A stretch of 8,698 nucleotides of DNA from Flavobacteriales bacterium UBA5869 (GTDB lineage: Bacteria > Bacteroidota > Bacteroidia > Flavobacteriales_D > Crocinitomicaceae). Positions 5,173-8,698 of the stretch are shown here, piece after piece. The stretch is taken from positions 5,999 to 14,696 of the forward strand of contig DJFP01000295.1 in assembly GCA_002432565.1 (NCBI GenBank), read 5' to 3'. The notes beneath the pieces are model-generated. The model made no database searches. It was given only the letters and a program-made list of their open reading frames with translations, and was not told the DNA's origin. Within the stretch, counting starts at the first letter, position 1; each line of letters begins with the position of its first letter. Both the position numbers and the translations under genes were made by a program.

Positions 5173-7839
5173 ATGAAGAGAATATATTTTTTGGTTTATT
5201 TAGGGATCCTTTCCCTTGTATGGGCATGTTCTACTGAGAAGAATACCATGCTTAGCAGGGCTTATCACGGTACCACAGCACATTATAACGGATACTTCAA
5301 TGCAAACGATTTGCTTGAAGAAGCAATGAAAACCTATCGGGAAAATCAAAAAGAAGATTATTATTCGGTACTTCCAATCCTTCAGCTGCCTAGTGAAGAG
5401 GAAGTGAAAAACATGTATGCGCCCATCGATACTGCGATTTCCAAATGTACAAAGGTCATTCAGCGCCACGCAATGCCGTCCATGGAAAAACCGGCCTCCA
5501 AAAAAGAAGAACACAATCGTTGGATTGATGAAAACTGGATTACAATCGGGATTGCGAATTATTACAGACGGGATTATGATTTAGCTTTCAAAAACTTTGA
5601 ATACACCAGGAAGTTTTTCTCAACAGATAAATCTTCCTACATCGCGCAAATGTGGATGGCAAGGACTTACATAGCACAAGGAAAATTTACGGAAGCCAAT
5701 TACGCGATTACCAACCTGGAGAAAGCACAGGAGTCGATGGAAAATGGAGATTCGAAAGGGCCAAAAGGTGGTAAGAACTCCAAATCATCGAAGTCAAAAA
5801 AGAAGAAAAGTAAGAAGAATAAAGATAAAGAAGTCCCGCCTTTCCCTAAGAAACTAAGATACGACCTGGCAATTACCAGGGCCATGTTCGCAGAAAAGAA
5901 AAAGGATCCGGAAAGTGAGATAAAGGCTTTGACGAAGGCGTTGGAATATGCAAAGAAATCCCGCGATAAAGCACGTATCAATTACATTCTTGGTCAGTTG
6001 TATGAAAATGCCGGTGACAGGGGGAAAGCTGCATACCATTACGGACGTGTGAAAAAGTACAATGCGGGTTATGAAATGAGTTTCAACGCGAATTTGAAGA
6101 ATGCATTGAATGCAGGGGGTGAAAAAGTACGCAAGAGCCTGAAGAAAATGCTTCGTGATACCAAGAATGCCGAATTCAAGGACCAGATCTATTACACTTT
6201 GGGTAAAATGGACCAACAGGAATCGAATGAAGAAGGAGCAAAAACCAACTATACCCACTCAGCATTCTATTCCACTTCGAATAACCGCCAAAAAGGGATG
6301 GCTTATGAGAAGCTCGGAGATATGAGCTTTGCCAAAAAAGATTATTTGAGTGCACAGAAATATTACGACAGTTGTGCGAAGGTCATTCCGGAAACATATC
6401 CGAATTACGAAGGAATTAAAAATAAGGCATCCAAATTGCAAAGTTTGGTAAATGCATTGGAAATTGCTCATTATGAAGATAGTATTCAGCGAATTGCTAA
6501 GCTTTCTCCGTCTGAGCAGCTGGCTTTTGCCGAAGGTGTAATCAATAAGATGAAGAAAGACGAAGAGGAGCGCAAAAGACAAGACGCCATTCGTCTGGCA
6601 GCTTTACAGGAAATCCAGAGTAAAAAATCATCCAACGGAAGTGGGAATAAGTTCTATTGGAACAACGAAAAAGCAAAAGCTGAAGGATTGGAAGAGTTTA
6701 GAAAGCAGTGGGGGCAGCGTGCCAATGAAGATGATTGGCGCCGATCTGAAAAAATTGTGTTCGCAAGTTTTGTAGATCCGGAAGATTCTACAGCAATTTC
6801 CGATACACCCGAATCTTCGGACGTAACTGCCTTAGATTCATTGACACCGGAGATGCTGGTGGCAAAACTTCCGCTTTCTGATTCGGCTTTGACAGCTTCC
6901 CGTGACAGAATGATGAATGCTTATTTTGACGCCGGAGGTATCTACGATGAACAATTGAATGAATCGGCACTTGCAGAAAAACAATACCGTATCATGCTGG
7001 GACAGGATTTTAACCACGATATGAAATTGTTGGCAGCATACCAGATTTATACCTTACACAGTCCTGAGGATCCTGCGGCAGTAGAACAAAAGGATTACAT
7101 TCTGATCAACTATCCAACATCGGATTATGCGGGTTACCTGCGGGATCCGGATTACTTCCTGAAGAAAAAGGAGCGTGAAAAATTGACACAGGAAGCTTAC
7201 TTAACGGATTTGGACCGATACGAAAGAGGATTGTACTATCCGGTTGTTGCTAAAGCAGACAAAGTATTGGCGGAGGAAAAAGACAATCCGTACCGCAGTA
7301 AGTATTTATTGCTGAAAGCAATGGCCCAGGCAAAAATGACGGAGAATAAAAAATCAATCATCCCGACTTTGGATACGTTGATTGCCCTTTACCCGAAAAC
7401 ACCGGAATCTGACAAGGCGCTGGAAATGAAAAAGATTATCCTGAACGGATATTCGACAAACGAAGCGGTTGACTTCTCCAAAAAAAGCATCTATGAATAC
7501 AAGGAAGGTGAACCTATGTTTGTGATGATCTTCCTGACAGAAAAAATCAATAACGTGGTGGCAAAAACGCGCGTGGTTGACTTTAACAAGGAATATTACG
7601 GCAAATTGCGTTTAAGTGTGACTTCGAAAGTATTTAAGGAAGACAATGTGATTTTAGTGAAGCAATTCAAGGATGATATCGAGGCAGCTTCTTATGTTTC
7701 GTTCTACAAACGCACGCGTAACCACTTGCTGGATATGCAAAAAATGAAAATTTTATTCATTTCCGAGAAAAATATGCTTACCTTATTTGATACAAACAAG
7801 CTGGAAGAATACCAGTTGTTCTTTGACGAGAACTATTGA
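5173..7839 (+). CDS. sprE: SprE/PorW-family TPR lipoprotein of the type IX secretion system, 888 aa
   Basis: SprE (Flavobacterium) and PorW (Porphyromonas) are outer-membrane-linked TPR lipoproteins needed for type IX secretion and, in gliding species, motility; PorW is reported to link the PorK/N ring to the Sov translocon. A signal peptide ends in LVWAC-S, with Cys19 as lipidation site. The family-type segment after it, CSTEKNTMLSRAYHGTTAHYNGYFNANDLLEEAM, supports the assignment. TPR-like helical repeats lie at about residues 120-185, 230-300 and 335-425, interrupted by a Lys/Ser-rich low-complexity linker (about 193-220). The segment INYILGQLYENAGDRGKAAYHYGRVKKYNAGYEMSFNA (269-306) is family-like. 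A charged coiled stretch (about 450-485), a Ser/Thr/Asp-rich segment (about 536-575), more TPR-like helices (about 580-760) and a compact C-terminal domain (about 773-888, containing VVDFNKEYYGKL) follow. Length fits the family. Whether the host glides cannot be told from this window. Confidence 0.88.
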   Translation: MKRIYFLVYLGILSLVWACSTEKNTMLSRAYHGTTAHYNGYFNANDLLEEAMKTYRENQKEDYYSVLPILQLPSEEEVKNMYAPIDTAISKCTKVIQRHAMPSMEKPASKKEEHNRWIDENWITIGIANYYRRDYDLAFKNFEYTRKFFSTDKSSYIAQMWMARTYIAQGKFTEANYAITNLEKAQESMENGDSKGPKGGKNSKSSKSKKKKSKKNKDKEVPPFPKKLRYDLAITRAMFAEKKKDPESEIKALTKALEYAKKSRDKARINYILGQLYENAGDRGKAAYHYGRVKKYNAGYEMSFNANLKNALNAGGEKVRKSLKKMLRDTKNAEFKDQIYYTLGKMDQQESNEEGAKTNYTHSAFYSTSNNRQKGMAYEKLGDMSFAKKDYLSAQKYYDSCAKVIPETYPNYEGIKNKASKLQSLVNALEIAHYEDSIQRIAKLSPSEQLAFAEGVINKMKKDEEERKRQDAIRLAALQEIQSKKSSNGSGNKFYWNNEKAKAEGLEEFRKQWGQRANEDDWRRSEKIVFASFVDPEDSTAISDTPESSDVTALDSLTPEMLVAKLPLSDSALTASRDRMMNAYFDAGGIYDEQLNESALAEKQYRIMLGQDFNHDMKLLAAYQIYTLHSPEDPAAVEQKDYILINYPTSDYAGYLRDPDYFLKKKEREKLTQEAYLTDLDRYERGLYYPVVAKADKVLAEEKDNPYRSKYLLLKAMAQAKMTENKKSIIPTLDTLIALYPKTPESDKALEMKKIILNGYSTNEAVDFSKKSIYEYKEGEPMFVMIFLTEKINNVVAKTRVVDFNKEYYGKLRLSVTSKVFKEDNVILVKQFKDDIEAASYVSFYKRTRNHLLDMQKMKILFISEKNMLTLFDTNKLEEYQLFFDENY

Positions 7840-7855
7840 TTCAAATAAGAATGTC

Positions 7856-8101
7856 ATGGAAGAAAATCGGGAGAATAAGCCGAAAAAACAGCTAAAGAAT
7901 TACGTTCGGTTTACCGGCGCTGCATTCCAAATGGCCGGAACAATCGTAGCAACAGCTTTCCTTGGTGTATGGCTGGACAAGAAATTCAATGCGGGAGGAA
8001 ATATGTGGACGCTGATCTGCACTCTGACCGGAGTAGTGGTTTCTATGTACATTATCATTAAGGAAGTAATTGATATGTCAAAAGAAAAAGATAATGAGTA
8101 A
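7856..8101 (+). CDS. atpZ: AtpZ-type ATP synthase accessory membrane protein, 81 aa
   Basis: AtpZ is a small inner-membrane protein encoded ahead of many F1Fo ATP synthase operons; with AtpI it is implicated in assembly of the c-ring and in Mg2+/Ca2+ handling. Start 7856 (MEENRENKPKKQLKNYVRFTG) is preferred; the frame runs 23 codons further upstream into the sprE coding region. Two membrane helices are visible at about residues 21-41 and 50-68. The family signature is a G-V-W-L-D-K-K-F turn after helix 1, then W-TLICTLTGVVVSMYIIIKE. It begins 16 nt after the sprE stop and overlaps the next gene, which indicates one transcript. The charged C-terminal tail (DMSKEKDNE) is hydrophilic and lies in the overlap region. 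Confidence 0.88.
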   Translation: MEENRENKPKKQLKNYVRFTGAAFQMAGTIVATAFLGVWLDKKFNAGGNMWTLICTLTGVVVSMYIIIKEVIDMSKEKDNE

Positions 8102-8462
8102 AAGCCTGGGAGCCTTTTTGAGTTTGGTAGTGATAGCTGCTACGTATTTTGTAGTGATAGGTGTGAACCATAACTGGGAAATTCCAAAGAGCCACATTGC
8201 CGGAATAGTTGGTCTGCTGGGAATCTTTTTCTCAAGCACAGCAATAATGATGTCCGGATCCAAAGCAACCGCAGAGTCACGTGCCCAGCGTTTTATTCTC
8301 GGAACAGCTGTTCAAATGATTCTCGTTTTGTTTTTCGTGCTGATCGTTAAATACATCTGGAAAGATTCATTCAAAGAATTCGTTTGGTACTTTATGAGTT
8401 TCTTTGTGGTAATGCTCTTTACCCAGGCACTTTGGATGCTTCTGAAGGTTCGTAAGAGCTAG
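8094..8462 (+). CDS. AtpI-like four-helix membrane protein of the ATP synthase operon, 122 aa
   Basis: This small inner-membrane protein has four hydrophobic segments, at about residues 5-23, 35-53, 68-87 and 98-116, and a basic C-terminus (LLKVRKS). Its size, its four-helix layout and its place directly after atpZ match AtpI, which helps build the c-ring, but sequence resemblance to characterised AtpI is too weak for me to give the symbol. Landmarks are SSTAIMMSGSKATAESRAQRF between helices 2 and 3, and the single Arg pair there. Start 8094 lies within the end of atpZ (ATGAGTAA overlap, 8 nt), a typical sign of translational coupling; the frame is open 8 codons further upstream (from 8070), but that start would overlap atpZ by 32 nt. 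The next gene, presumably atpB, lies beyond the window. Confidence 0.7.
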   Translation: MSKSLGAFLSLVVIAATYFVVIGVNHNWEIPKSHIAGIVGLLGIFFSSTAIMMSGSKATAESRAQRFILGTAVQMILVLFFVLIVKYIWKDSFKEFVWYFMSFFVVMLFTQALWMLLKVRKS

Positions 8463-8639
8463 TTCATCCAAATAAGAACGCATTAAATGTTCAGAATCAG
8501 CGTAATCTGCGAGATCTGCGTGAGACACCTTGAAACAGAAATCACCCGTTAAACAAGCCTATGAAAATCATTTTTTTTCACCGGGGTGAACTTCATTACT
8601 GTGAATCGGGTAAATAACAGATTTGTTTGCAATTTTTTC
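8463..8639. other. Non-coding gap after the atpI-like gene
   Basis: This is the first part of a 236-nt stretch without a convincing gene. It holds a 9-bp tandem repeat (8495-8521), an eight-T run (8571-8578), and a short palindrome ttcaccggggtgaa (8577-8590) whose stem is too small, and lacks a downstream T tract, to be a terminator for the plus-strand transcript. I see no RNA gene. Confidence 0.6.
8495..8521. repeat. 9-bp tandem repeat, three degenerate copies
   Basis: The copies are aatcagcgt (8495-8503), aatctgcga (8504-8512) and gatctgcgt (8513-8521), sharing the core atcWgcg. The function is unknown. From memory, similar atctgcgt strings are common in intergenic DNA of flavobacteria, which would make this one member of a dispersed family. 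Confidence 0.65.
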
Positions 8640-8669
8640 TTGGTGTTTCTGAAAGATTAACTACCTTTG
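8640..8669 (+). promoter_or_regulatory. Candidate promoter reading out of the window (TTG-N19-TACCTTTG)
   Basis: TTG at 8640-8642 and TACCTTTG at 8662-8669, a full TAnnTTTG match, are 19 nt apart, close to the ideal Bacteroidota arrangement. Transcription would start near 8676 and run past the right edge. Given the gene order, the target is probably atpB and the structural ATP synthase genes, which would then be expressed separately from sprE-atpZ-atpI. Confidence 0.65.
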
Positions 8670-8698
8670 CGCCAAAATTTAGGGTTTTATCTAAATAT

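Noticed and set aside
5700..6582. Minus-strand open frames within sprE (5700-5981, 5854-6258, 6259-6582)
   Set aside because: Phe/Leu-rich translations are the expected antisense of a Lys/Glu-rich gene; no independent evidence supports them.
8487..8552. 21-codon mini-ORF after the atpI-like gene
   Set aside because: Its sequence is largely the translated 9-bp repeat, and no initiation signal supports it.
8577..8590. ttcaccggggtgaa palindrome as a terminator
   Set aside because: The stem is only 5-6 bp with a tiny loop, and the T run lies before it instead of after it on the plus strand.
1..8698. CRISPR array, mobile element, phage, tRNA/rRNA or toxin-antitoxin pair
   Set aside because: No regularly spaced repeats, transposase motifs, tRNA-like folds or paired small genes were found on either strand.

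Overview
The window looks like a chromosomal segment of a Bacteroidota bacterium, probably of the order Flavobacteriales. A Fluviicola/Crocinitomicaceae-like organism is my best guess from protein style, but I cannot prove it here. The evidence is a type IX secretion lipoprotein of the SprE/PorW family, a Bacteroidota-type YebC ([16 protein letters not shown] start), an AtpZ/AtpI-type leader to an ATP synthase operon, and repeated matches to the Bacteroidota promoter -7 element TAnnTTTG with no strong Shine-Dalgarno sequences.

Left part (1-3259, all on the minus strand). The gene for the site-2 protease RseP runs off the left edge; it lacks only its last few dozen residues, and its frame is open throughout. 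Upstream of it are a small conserved protein of 119 aa with no assigned function and a 471-aa exported alpha/beta-hydrolase-like protein. The gaps between these genes carry imperfect inverted repeats and a short tandem repeat.

Divergent region (3260-3451). This holds the start of the hydrolase transcript, an AT-rich TTTTCAAT repeat and a good -7 element for yebC.

Right part (3452-8698, all on the plus strand). The order is yebC (closed by a 28-bp perfect palindrome acting as terminator), cvpA (four membrane helices, own promoter, structured leader), a 231-bp gap with an AU-rich hairpin and a strong promoter match, sprE/porW (888 aa TPR lipoprotein), atpZ, and an atpI-like gene. atpZ starts 16 nt after sprE, and the atpI-like gene overlaps atpZ by 8 nt, so these three probably share one transcript. 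The last 236 bp hold a 9-bp tandem repeat and a near-consensus promoter pointing out of the window, probably towards atpB and the rest of the ATP synthase operon.

The genes are mostly conserved core Bacteroidota genes: envelope proteolysis, translation or transcription regulation, membrane organisation, T9SS secretion and ATP synthase assembly. I found no CRISPR array, transposase, phage gene, tRNA, rRNA or defence system, and no clear sign of an undescribed multi-gene system. The items most worth a second look are the sprE-atpZ-atpI linkage, two genes whose -7 element lies 4-5 nt from the start codon, the structured cvpA leader, and the two genes of unassigned function.
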